From JBQTKD01 sp052389435 (GTDB taxonomy: Bacteria > Actinomycetota > Actinomycetes > Sporichthyales > Sporichthyaceae), in assembly GCA_052389435.1 (NCBI GenBank), contig JBQTIB010000115.1:1-28151 (forward strand): DNA of 28,151 nt, read 5' to 3'. Positions 16,427 to 23,712 of the stretch are shown piece by piece. Below the pieces are notes generated by a model. That model was not told the origin of the DNA. It did no database searches and saw only the letters and a list, made by a program, of their open reading frames with translations. Position 1 is the stretch's first letter. Every line of letters starts with the position of its first letter. The translations under genes were made by a program, and so were the position numbers.

Positions 16427-17155
16427 CTAGATCGATGTCCATCCGCCGTCGACCACGACGGCGGATCCGTTCATGTACGCCATCCGGCCGGTGGCCAGCA
16501 GCGTGATTGCATCGGCGATCTCGTCGGGCGCGGCCACTCGGCCCAGGGGCACTTTGGCCTCCATCGCCTCCCGCATCTCCGGTACGTCGAGCCGCCAGGC
16601 CGTCATCGGGGTGTGGACCATGCCGGGACAGACGGCGTTGGACCTGATGCCCGAGGGGCCGTAGTCCACCGCAAGCGACTTCGCGAACATGAGCGCCGCC
16701 CCCTTGGACGTGGTGTAGGCGCAGCGACCGGGAAAGGCGATCGTTCCGGCCACGGACGCAACGGTGACGACGTGCCCGGACCTGCGCTCGAGCATGCCCG
16801 GTAGGACGGCCCGTGCACAGAGGAAAGGACCCCGGACATTCACGGCCTGCACTCGATCCCACTCGTCGATCGGGGTGGTGTGACACGGTCCCGCCGCAGG
16901 CGATCCGGTGATCCCGGCATTGGCGACCAGCACGTCCACCCGGCCGAACTCGCGCAGCACCGCGTCGAAGGCGGTGTCGACGGACCCCACGTCGGCGACG
17001 TCGACTCCGTGCGAATACGCAGCCGCGCCAGCGACCCGCTTGGCGGCGTCGACGTCGAGGTCGAGCACGGCGACCTGCAAGCCCTCGGCGATCAGGCGCG
17101 CGCACGTCGCGGCACCGATCCCCGAGCCACCGCCGGTGACCACGGCAACTGTCAT
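16427..17155 (-). CDS. xecD: Short-chain dehydrogenase, probable (R)-2-hydroxypropyl-CoM dehydrogenase
   Basis: The 242-residue SDR has the NAD motif TGGGSGIG (7-14), NAG (79-81), and the catalytic S134, Y147 and K151. In Xanthobacter R-HPCDH, two arginines (R152, three residues before the catalytic tyrosine, and R196) bind the sulfonate of coenzyme M. Here R144 stands three residues before Y147, and R188 (TAWRLD) has the same offset, so both appear conserved. The S-specific enzyme uses different basic residues nearer the C-terminus. I infer oxidation of (R)-2-hydroxypropyl-CoM to 2-ketopropyl-CoM with NAD. The start overlaps the F420-dependent oxidoreductase stop (ATGA). The alignment was made by eye. 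Confidence 0.85.
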   Translation of the reverse strand: MTVAVVTGGGSGIGAATCARLIAEGLQVAVLDLDVDAAKRVAGAAAYSHGVDVADVGSVDTAFDAVLREFGRVDVLVANAGITGSPAAGPCHTTPIDEWDRVQAVNVRGPFLCARAVLPGMLERRSGHVVTVASVAGTIAFPGRCAYTTSKGAALMFAKSLAVDYGPSGIRSNAVCPGMVHTPMTAWRLDVPEMREAMEAKVPLGRVAAPDEIADAITLLATGRMAYMNGSAVVVDGGWTSI

Positions 17156-18105
17156 CGGAGACCTCGCAGCGCGGACTGGAGTTCCAGCGTCGCGAGCAGT
17201 TCGGTGGTGCGCGCCGCACTCGCGGCGGGATCCTCGCCCACACCGAACACCACCGGCCACAGTTCCGTGACACCGGCGTCGGCGAGCCGCCGCAGGCCGG
17301 CGACGACCTCCATCTCGGTGCCGACGACGCACAGGTCCGCTACCGAGCGTGCGCCCTCGCGCTCGAACAGGCGCCGGTAGTTCTCCAGCCCTCCGTAGCG
17401 CGCGAACGTCTGCTCCGCCTGGGCGCGGCCCTCGTCGGCGTTCTCGCACACCGCCACGGGCACGCCCGCGACGACGCGCGGGTAGGGACGCCCGTAGTCG
17501 GCGGCGGCCTTGGTGAGCGTGGGAACGACGACCTCGCTCAACGACCGCGGACCGGCGAGCCAGGTGACGACGCCGTCCGCCCGCCGGCCGGCCACCTCGA
17601 CCATCCGCGGGCCGAGCGCTCCGACGACCACCGACACCCGAGAGGTGCCCGCCACCGCGAAACCGCCGTGGACGTGGAAGAACTCGCCGTCGAACTCGAC
17701 CTCCTTGCCCTCCAACAGCGGGACGAGCACCTGCAGGTACTCGTCCATGTGCGCGGCGGGGCTGGCGTAGGTCAGGCCGTGCAGGCCTTCGATCACCGGT
17801 TTGTGCGAGGCACCGACGCCGAGCGTCAGACGGCCGCCACAGAACACCTGTGCCGTCGCCGCCTGCTGCGCCAGCGCCAGGGGGTGGCGCGGGTAGGTCG
17901 GCACGATGCCAACCCCGAGGTCGATGCGGCTGGTCCGGGTACCCGCGACGGCCAGCGATGTCAGGCTGTCGCTGCTGCGTGCGAAGTGCACCGCCCACGC
18001 GGCGGAGAAGCCTGCCGCCTCCGCCGCGACGGCCTGCTCGACCAGTTCGGTCGGCGGCAGGGGTGCACCGACGGCCTCGCCGCCGAGATTGGCTCCGATG
18101 CGCAT
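17152..18105 (-). CDS. Luciferase-like F420-dependent oxidoreductase (MSMEG_4879-like)
   Basis: A 317-residue TIM-barrel protein of the luciferase-like/F420-dependent superfamily. The start MRIGANLGG, LVEQAVAAEAAGFSAAWAVHF, LGVGIVPTYPRHPLALAQQAATA and GRLTLGVGASHKPVIEGLHG are typical of the subgroup related to mycobacterial MSMEG_4879. Members oxidise or reduce substrates by hydride exchange with coenzyme F420, and some (methanogen Adf, mycobacterial hydroxymycolate dehydrogenase) oxidise secondary alcohols to ketones. Its stop overlaps the R-dehydrogenase start, and its start lies against the carboxylase stop (a GTG at 18111 would overlap as GTGA). This strongly suggests a role in epoxide metabolism, perhaps as the missing S-specific dehydrogenase (inference). 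Binding of F420 rather than FMN is not proven. Confidence 0.85.
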   Translation of the reverse strand: MRIGANLGGEAVGAPLPPTELVEQAVAAEAAGFSAAWAVHFARSSDSLTSLAVAGTRTSRIDLGVGIVPTYPRHPLALAQQAATAQVFCGGRLTLGVGASHKPVIEGLHGLTYASPAAHMDEYLQVLVPLLEGKEVEFDGEFFHVHGGFAVAGTSRVSVVVGALGPRMVEVAGRRADGVVTWLAGPRSLSEVVVPTLTKAAADYGRPYPRVVAGVPVAVCENADEGRAQAEQTFARYGGLENYRRLFEREGARSVADLCVVGTEMEVVAGLRRLADAGVTELWPVVFGVGEDPAASAARTTELLATLELQSALRGLR

Positions 18106-18107
18106 GG

Positions 18108-19691
18108 TCACAGGTCCGTCAGGTCGGTGTTGCCGGCCCGCAGGCGGGAGAGTTGGATGAAGTGCTCGGGGTTGAGGAACAGCTCGTTCATCCACCCGAT
18201 CTCGTCGATCGTGATGCCCTTCTTGATGAGGAAGTCCAGGTACTGGAAGGCGTCCTTGGCGCCGAATCCGACGTGGTGCGCGCCGAGCATGCGGCGGGAC
18301 TTGTTGTCGTAGATGCACTTCTGAAAGCCCGTCAGTTCCGGGCGGGTGTGCCCGTAGAGCATGGTGCCCTCGGACAGCGGCAGGCAGAGTTCCTCGTTGC
18401 GGATGCCCTTGGGCGGCATCTGGATCACGCTGATGTCGTCGTACTGCTCGCGCGCCTCCTCCTCCGAGAGCCCCACCCAGGTGACCTCGTAGGTGGTGTG
18501 CAGGAAGTCGGGGTACTCGGAGAAGTCGAACTCGATGTCCTCGCCGGAGATGTTGCGGGCGGCCGTCACGCCGCACTTGCGGGCCTTGAACATCTCCATC
18601 GGCGAGCCGATGAGGTCGCCGATCGCGTACACCCCCGGCACGTTGGTCTGCATGCGGCCGTTGACCTTCACGAACCCCTTCTCGTCTACGTCGACGCCGA
18701 GGGCGTCGACGTAGACCTGCGAGTGCGGTCGTTCGCCGGTGCCGATGAAGACGAACCGGGTCTCGAAGATCTTCTCGGTGCCGTCGGCGAGGCGCACGCG
18801 TACCCCGGTGACGTGGTCGTCGCCGAGCACCTCCAGCGGCTCGCAGCCTTCGACGATCTCCATGCCGCGCAGCCGCATGCCGTCCACGACGTAGGTACGC
18901 AGGTCTTCGTCGATGTGGTGCATGCTCTGCGTGCGCATCAGCGGGCTGCGGGACAGGATCGTGGTCTGGCACCCGGCCGCCTGGTAGAAGGACCCGTACT
19001 CCATCGCGACCTTGGAACCGCCGATGATCACGCAGTTGTCGGGTTCGAAGTCCAGCCCCGGGTCGATGAGCGAGGCGAAGTCGTAGACCCCGGGCAGGTC
19101 CAGCGAGAGCCCCGCGATCTCCGGCGGCACGTAGGTGTGCGCGCCGGTGGCGAGCACGATGTTGTCGCAGGTGAAGATCTTGCCCGCGCACTCGACGCGG
19201 AACTTGCCGTCCTCCGGCGGGAGCACGGTGGCCCAGGCGTTGAGGATGTACTCCATGTCCAACTGTTCCTTGGACTGCCAGTTCATGAAGGCGTGGGCGT
19301 TGTTGCGGCCGTTCTTGAACACGTTGATCAGGTCCACGATCGACGCCTTGGACTCGTCGAACTTCGGGAACCACAGGGTGTCGGAGTTCCAGCGCATGTA
19401 GTCCATCTCGCGCGCGGCCTCGGAGAACAGGTGGTGCGGTACGCAGGCCTGGTGCGGGCACGATCCGCCGAGGAACGGCCACTTCTCCACGACGAGCTGG
19501 CGGAGCTTGCGCGCCTGGGCGAAAGCGGAGCCGAAGCGTCCGCCGGCGCCACCGCCGACGTAGACGACGTCGTAGTGGGTGCCCTTCTCCGGGTGCAGGT
19601 TCTCCAGCGGCTCGCCGACTTCGCCGATCTCGGCCTGATGGATGAGGTGCTCCCACTCGGGCATCGTCAGGTGCTTCTCGCGCAGGTCCAT
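18108..19691 (-). CDS. xecC: 2-Ketopropyl-CoM oxidoreductase/carboxylase (2-KPCC)
   Basis: The 527-residue protein is a disulfide-reductase-family flavoenzyme of the 2-KPCC type, which cleaves the thioether of 2-ketopropyl-CoM with NADPH and carboxylates the product to acetoacetate. It has FAD motif VGGGAGGRFGSAFA, with R52 aligning with the CoM-binding R56 of Xanthobacter. The redox-active disulfide is C78-PHQA-C83 in GGSCPHQACVPHH. The C-terminus FLNPEHFIQLSRLRAG has F505 and H510, where ordinary disulfide reductases have the His-Glu dyad and Xanthobacter 2-KPCC has F501 and H506. These residues set it apart from mercuric reductase-like proteins. The ATG at 19691 has AGGAAGGA upstream; the gap after the monooxygenase reductase gene is 13 bases. 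Confidence 0.94.
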   Translation of the reverse strand: MDLREKHLTMPEWEHLIHQAEIGEVGEPLENLHPEKGTHYDVVYVGGGAGGRFGSAFAQARKLRQLVVEKWPFLGGSCPHQACVPHHLFSEAAREMDYMRWNSDTLWFPKFDESKASIVDLINVFKNGRNNAHAFMNWQSKEQLDMEYILNAWATVLPPEDGKFRVECAGKIFTCDNIVLATGAHTYVPPEIAGLSLDLPGVYDFASLIDPGLDFEPDNCVIIGGSKVAMEYGSFYQAAGCQTTILSRSPLMRTQSMHHIDEDLRTYVVDGMRLRGMEIVEGCEPLEVLGDDHVTGVRVRLADGTEKIFETRFVFIGTGERPHSQVYVDALGVDVDEKGFVKVNGRMQTNVPGVYAIGDLIGSPMEMFKARKCGVTAARNISGEDIEFDFSEYPDFLHTTYEVTWVGLSEEEAREQYDDISVIQMPPKGIRNEELCLPLSEGTMLYGHTRPELTGFQKCIYDNKSRRMLGAHHVGFGAKDAFQYLDFLIKKGITIDEIGWMNELFLNPEHFIQLSRLRAGNTDLTDL

Positions 19692-19704
19692 CGGGTTGTC
19701 CTTC

Positions 19705-20706
19705 CTAGATCGAGGCGGGCACCGCGACGGCCACCGCTTGGGTGAAGGCGTCGAAGTAGACGTTGCGGGGACGGACGCCGGCGCCGGTCAGCAGCGGCAC
19801 GGCGGCGGAGATCATGGGCGGGGGGCCGCACAGGTACACGTCGTGGGCGAGGGTCGGCGACCACGCCGTGATCGCGTCGGTGACGAAGCCGTCGGTCACC
19901 GGATGGAACGCGAACTCGGGAAGCCGGGCCCCGACCGCGGCGATCTCGTCCTGCAGGTACAGGTCGGCCTCGCTGCGGGCACCGAAGAAGAAGGTGATCG
20001 GGCGATCGAATCCGCGGTCGGCGCAGTCGCGCAGCAGCGACAGGATCGGCGCCAGACCGGAACCGCCCGCGATCATCAGCACCGGGCGGTGCGAAAGGCG
20101 AATCCGCAGCTGGCCGTACGGGCCGTGGACGCGCACCGGGGTTCCCGGGGCCGCTGTTTCCCGCAGGAAGTGGGAAAACGCTCCGTCGGGATAGAGCTTC
20201 ACGATCAGTTCGACGACGTCGTCGGCCGCCGGGGCGTTCGCCAACGAGAAGGTCCGCACGAGCGCGGTCCCGGGGATCTCCACGTTGACGAACTGCCCGG
20301 CGACGAATGGCATCCGATCGCCCACGATGCGCAGCCGGACGCCGGCGATGTCCGCCGTCAGGTACTCGACGGACTCCACGACGGTCTCGTAGGGCTTCGA
20401 GGTGTCCCCGGAGTGGAACTGCTCCTCGCTCACCCCGTTCGGTTCGACGTCCAAGACGCAGTCCTCGAGGGGGACGCTCGCGCAGGCCAGGATGAGGTCT
20501 TCCTCGCGGTCCTGGGTCGTCAACGCGAAGGAGGACCCCGGCTCCTCGACGTCGCCGTCGACCAGGCGCACCTTGCACGTGCCGCAGCCGCCGTACTGGC
20601 AGCCGTAGCGCAGCAGCAGGTTGTTCCGCAGGGCGCCCGCCAGGACGGTCTCCCCGTCCGCGCACTCGAAGGAGTGCGCGAACGGCTCGACGGTGATCCG
20701 CGGCAT
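19705..20706 (-). CDS. etnD: Alkene monooxygenase reductase component
   Basis: A 333-residue electron-transfer flavoprotein. The N-terminal plant-type [2Fe-2S] ferredoxin has C36, C41, C44 and C75 (YGCQYGGCGTC...LACAS). An FAD domain has the RTFSLAN motif, and an NAD(P)H domain has MIAGGSGLAPI and VYLCGPPPM. It passes electrons from NAD(P)H to the diiron oxygenase, as in soluble methane, propane and alkene monooxygenases. It begins 5 bases after the alpha-subunit stop. Length and domain order match EtnD/AmoD. All cluster cysteines are intact. Confidence 0.93.
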   Translation of the reverse strand: MPRITVEPFAHSFECADGETVLAGALRNNLLLRYGCQYGGCGTCKVRLVDGDVEEPGSSFALTTQDREEDLILACASVPLEDCVLDVEPNGVSEEQFHSGDTSKPYETVVESVEYLTADIAGVRLRIVGDRMPFVAGQFVNVEIPGTALVRTFSLANAPAADDVVELIVKLYPDGAFSHFLRETAAPGTPVRVHGPYGQLRIRLSHRPVLMIAGGSGLAPILSLLRDCADRGFDRPITFFFGARSEADLYLQDEIAAVGARLPEFAFHPVTDGFVTDAITAWSPTLAHDVYLCGPPPMISAAVPLLTGAGVRPRNVYFDAFTQAVAVAVPASI

Positions 20707-20711
20707 GGGAC

Positions 20712-22214
20712 TCAGCCCGCCAACGGGTTCTTGATCTCGTAGCCGATCGCGCGGATGTCGTCGATCGTCCACATGCGCGGCGGTTCGAGCATCGGCTGCC
20801 CGATCAGGGTCCGTCCGTCGGGGCGGACTCCGCCCATGTCCAGGATGACGTCGGCCAGGTCCCAGCCGTGGTAGCGCTCCCAGAACTGCCTGCGGTGGCG
20901 GTAGGCCTCCGGCCAGTTGGCGAAGGTCCACTCGCAGCCCTCGCTGCACAGCGCGTAGTTCTTCCCGTCGAGGGCGACGATGCGGGCTTCGTTGCAGTCC
21001 AGCCGCGGCATGACGCACGGCATCTGACAGACCTGGCAGATCGGGGGTAGGCCGGGAAGCTCCTGGAGCATCAGCCTGCCCACGGCCGGGTCGGCGAGGG
21101 CGCGGTAGCCCTCCCAGTACGGCTGGTAGAGCGCCGACCAACCCGGGTAGTTGTTCTCGAACCACTCGAAGTCCGCCGGTCCGGGAGCGTCCATCCGCCA
21201 GAAGTTCAGCGGCCAGATCGCCCCGAGCACCTGCGCGATGGTGTGGTGACCCCACGTGACGTCGTTGGCCGCAGCGGCGAGCCGGGTCGGCGGGGTGACG
21301 CCGAACTCGGACAGGCGCTCGACGAAACCGCCGACGAAGTCGTCGACGACCCATTCCTCCCACTGGTTCTTGTAGCTCCACGGCCGGACCTTCGAGCCGT
21401 ACTCGGAGGCGAACCCCACCAGCAGGTCGAAGAGACGGTGGGAGTGCCAGAAGTGGCGGTCCAGGGACTTGTTCAGGATCGGAACGTTGTCCTCTTCGGC
21501 GAGCAGCATCATGATCGCGCCGTAGCCGTTGGCCATGTGCCGGGCCTCGTCGGACTGGATCGACATCATCACGCTCGCGAGCGCGTGGTCGCCGTTGGCG
21601 ACGGCGACCTGCGGCGTCGCGACGAGCAGGATGTTCGTGTACGCCGTCTCCACGACGATGTTCAGCGCGACGATGCAGTCGAGTGGGTCGCCGGTGTTGA
21701 AGTGCTGGAACTCTCCGATGGTCGCCTGGGTCGCGGGGTGCAGGTACATCGAGCGCTGCCCGACGTCCCATCCGGCCGGGTCGGGGGAGTTCTTCACGTA
21801 GTAGTTGCGCAGCGACATCTCGAGTTGGGCGTGGCGGACCTCGTCGAGCATCTGCGCGTTGTAGCCCTGGCGCAGTTCCTGGTTGTCGATCGCCGAGATG
21901 ATCATTCCGCAGCCGGCGACGGCCTGGTACTCGGCGTTGGTCAGGATCGGAAGGACCGGCTTCATGATCTCGTTGAAGCGCGGCTCGGCGCGGGTCGCCT
22001 CGCGCATCCGCACGGCGCCGTCGAGGAAGGCGTGGGTGCGGTCGTCCTTCTCCGCCTCCATCTTCATGTAGTCGCGGATCAGAACCCGGAACGGGTCCTT
22101 GCCCTTCTTGGGCAGCTTGAACTTGGTCTCGAACTTCGGGCGCGAGGCGACCGAGGTGAAGTCCCAGTCGTAGGACTTCGTCTTCTCGTGCAGCGCGGTG
22201 AGACTCGATGGCAT
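20712..22214 (-). CDS. etnC: Alkene monooxygenase alpha subunit (group-4 diiron oxygenase)
   Basis: A 500-residue catalytic subunit. The diiron ligands are all present with the spacing seen in MmoX: E95, E125 and H128 (DEVRH), E189, E223 and H226 (DEARH). Group-4 enzymes (AmoC, EtnC) insert oxygen into short alkenes to make epoxides and are about 500 residues, as here. Near the C-terminus, C393, C396, C400, C407, C423 and C427 form a cysteine-rich YHS/TRASH-like patch that may bind a structural metal. The ATG at 22214 has GAGGGG seven bases upstream. The coupling-protein gene ends 11 bases before it. Confidence 0.95.
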   Translation of the reverse strand: MPSSLTALHEKTKSYDWDFTSVASRPKFETKFKLPKKGKDPFRVLIRDYMKMEAEKDDRTHAFLDGAVRMREATRAEPRFNEIMKPVLPILTNAEYQAVAGCGMIISAIDNQELRQGYNAQMLDEVRHAQLEMSLRNYYVKNSPDPAGWDVGQRSMYLHPATQATIGEFQHFNTGDPLDCIVALNIVVETAYTNILLVATPQVAVANGDHALASVMMSIQSDEARHMANGYGAIMMLLAEEDNVPILNKSLDRHFWHSHRLFDLLVGFASEYGSKVRPWSYKNQWEEWVVDDFVGGFVERLSEFGVTPPTRLAAAANDVTWGHHTIAQVLGAIWPLNFWRMDAPGPADFEWFENNYPGWSALYQPYWEGYRALADPAVGRLMLQELPGLPPICQVCQMPCVMPRLDCNEARIVALDGKNYALCSEGCEWTFANWPEAYRHRRQFWERYHGWDLADVILDMGGVRPDGRTLIGQPMLEPPRMWTIDDIRAIGYEIKNPLAG

Positions 22215-22225
22215 GGCTGCGCCCC

Positions 22226-22534
22226 TCAGTCCTTGAACCGGTCGGGTTGGATGTCTGCGTAGATGTCGACCCGGCCGTCGGAAACGACGATCCGGCCGTA
22301 GTAGCTGGCCATGTTCACCAGGAAGATGCTGGTGTCGATGTCCCGACCCGCGAGGTCGGAGAGTTCGGCCATGTCGAAGCTCAGAACGTCGTCGCACTCG
22401 ATCTTGTAGAAGCAGTCGCGGAAGTCGACGGTCGCGTTCGGCTGACTCTCCGTCACGTGCTCGACGGCGGCCTGGGTGTCCGAGGAGTTCATCAGCGAGA
22501 TGCCGACGCGGCGGGCCTTGGTCGGGGTGCTCAT
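22226..22534 (-). CDS. etnB: Alkene monooxygenase coupling/effector protein
   Basis: The 102-residue protein is of MmoB/EtnB type, which docks on the oxygenase and controls oxygen activation and substrate entry. Visible family features are VGISLMNSSDTQAAVEHV at the N-terminus, a central YKIECDDVLSFDMAELSDLAGRD segment and the end MASYYGRIVVSDGRVDIYAD. Its ATG overlaps the beta-subunit stop (ATGA), so the two are translationally coupled. It has no cofactor motif, as expected for this family. Confidence 0.92.
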   Translation of the reverse strand: MSTPTKARRVGISLMNSSDTQAAVEHVTESQPNATVDFRDCFYKIECDDVLSFDMAELSDLAGRDIDTSIFLVNMASYYGRIVVSDGRVDIYADIQPDRFKD

Positions 22535-23559
22535 GCCGACATCCCCGCCTCGACGAGCGCGCGGTGTTGGCGGTCCAGCGAGCGGTTGAGCGCCTCCTTT
22601 GCGGCGCCGTCTTCGATCCCGGCGGCGGCAAACGCGCCGAGGAAGGCGGCGGCCGCCGCCTCGCAGCGGGGACCCCAGTCGGCGAGCCAACCGTCGATCG
22701 CCTTCGCGTTGGCGGCGCCGGTGTTCGGGTCGGCGCACACCAGGCGGACCAGGGCGGCCACACCGGTGACGTGTCGGTCGGCGTCGCGCAGCGCGCCGGC
22801 CAACACCGCGGGAGTTCCGCCGTCGCCGGCGTGCGCCGCGCGGTGGCTGAACAGTTCGGTCTTGGCCAGGTGCCCGAGCAGCGGTTCGAACACGAGCGTG
22901 GCGACCACGAGGGCCTCCATCCAGTCCTCACAGGCCACGAGGTGCTCGACGAGTTCCCGGATCGGCACCAGCGCGGGGTCGCCCATCCACGCCTCGCGGG
23001 CCCCGGCGTCGCTGAAGGCCGGATCGGCCTCGCCGAGGTGGTCGAGGTGGAAGACGATGTCCTGCAACAGGCGCATCCGATCCGCGGCCTGGAACACGAC
23101 GGCGAACTGCACGGTGTCCGACATCGCCTGACGCACGCCGTAGGCCAGCGCCAGAAACAGCCCGTATTCGACGAACGGCCAGGCGGCGTAGGTGCGGCCC
23201 AGGACCGCGTCGCGCCAGGCCGGGTCCGCGCTCGTGCCGCCGGGACGGGTCAGGATCGGCAGGATGCGGGCCAGGGCCTGCTGGTCCTGGTTGGTCGCGG
23301 ACACGAACGGGCGCTGCCACATCGCGGCCGGGTCGCGGTAGTCGCGCCAGGTCGTCGTGCGGATCGCGCTGGAGTCCGCGCTCCACGGCGGAGCGCCGTC
23401 GTCGAAGCGCACGGGCCAGTCGATGTGCAGCCACTGGCCGGGATCGGACTGCTGGCCGATCGTGTACGACTCGTATTCGCTCGGCTTGCGCCGAGCCGGG
23501 GTGAACCAGGTGAAGCTGCGATCTCCGGAGAGTTCGCCGGGCTGGACTGTCGCCGTCAT
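22531..23559 (-). CDS. etnA: Alkene monooxygenase beta subunit
   Basis: The 342-residue protein is the non-catalytic beta subunit of the diiron hydroxylase (EtnA/AmoA type). It keeps the helical fold with FTWFTPARRKPSEYESYTIGQQ near the N-terminus, a pattern of this family, and lacks a full set of diiron ligands, as is normal for beta subunits. The ATG at 23559 is chosen over an upstream ATG at 23601 because GGAGG stands six bases before it and the resulting length suits AmoA/EtnA. It is the first gene of the operon. The 153-base gap upstream faces the divergent regulator. Confidence 0.92.
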   Translation of the reverse strand: MTATVQPGELSGDRSFTWFTPARRKPSEYESYTIGQQSDPGQWLHIDWPVRFDDGAPPWSADSSAIRTTTWRDYRDPAAMWQRPFVSATNQDQQALARILPILTRPGGTSADPAWRDAVLGRTYAAWPFVEYGLFLALAYGVRQAMSDTVQFAVVFQAADRMRLLQDIVFHLDHLGEADPAFSDAGAREAWMGDPALVPIRELVEHLVACEDWMEALVVATLVFEPLLGHLAKTELFSHRAAHAGDGGTPAVLAGALRDADRHVTGVAALVRLVCADPNTGAANAKAIDGWLADWGPRCEAAAAAFLGAFAAAGIEDGAAKEALNRSLDRQHRALVEAGMSA

Positions 23560-23712
23560 GGACCGCCTCCACGGTGAGGTCAGGTCAGTGACGCTAGACA
23601 CGCCCAGCGGCCCGTTCCTGTGCGCAAGCGGATGAAGTTCCGGGCCGAGACCGGGCCGGGGCTACTCCCGTTCGGGGTAGACGCGCGGCGGCGAGCGTGA
23701 CTTGATGGCGAC
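23560..23712. promoter_or_regulatory. Divergent control region of alkene operon and its regulator
   Basis: The gap holds a direct repeat CGGGCCG at 23641-23647 and 23652-23658, with 11-base (one helical turn) periodicity. It also holds an imperfect inverted repeat CTACTCCCGTTCGGGGTAG at 23662-23680, with 7-base arms and one mismatch, and GTCAGTGAC at 23584-23592. These are candidate activator sites. No convincing sigma-70-type promoter was found toward the operon; a TAGCGT (minus strand) could be a weak -10. Confidence 0.4.

Noticed and set aside
23560..23640. ECF-type promoter (GGAAC ... CGTC) toward the alkene operon
   Set aside because: The spacing between the two elements is about 20 bases, longer than the usual 15-17.
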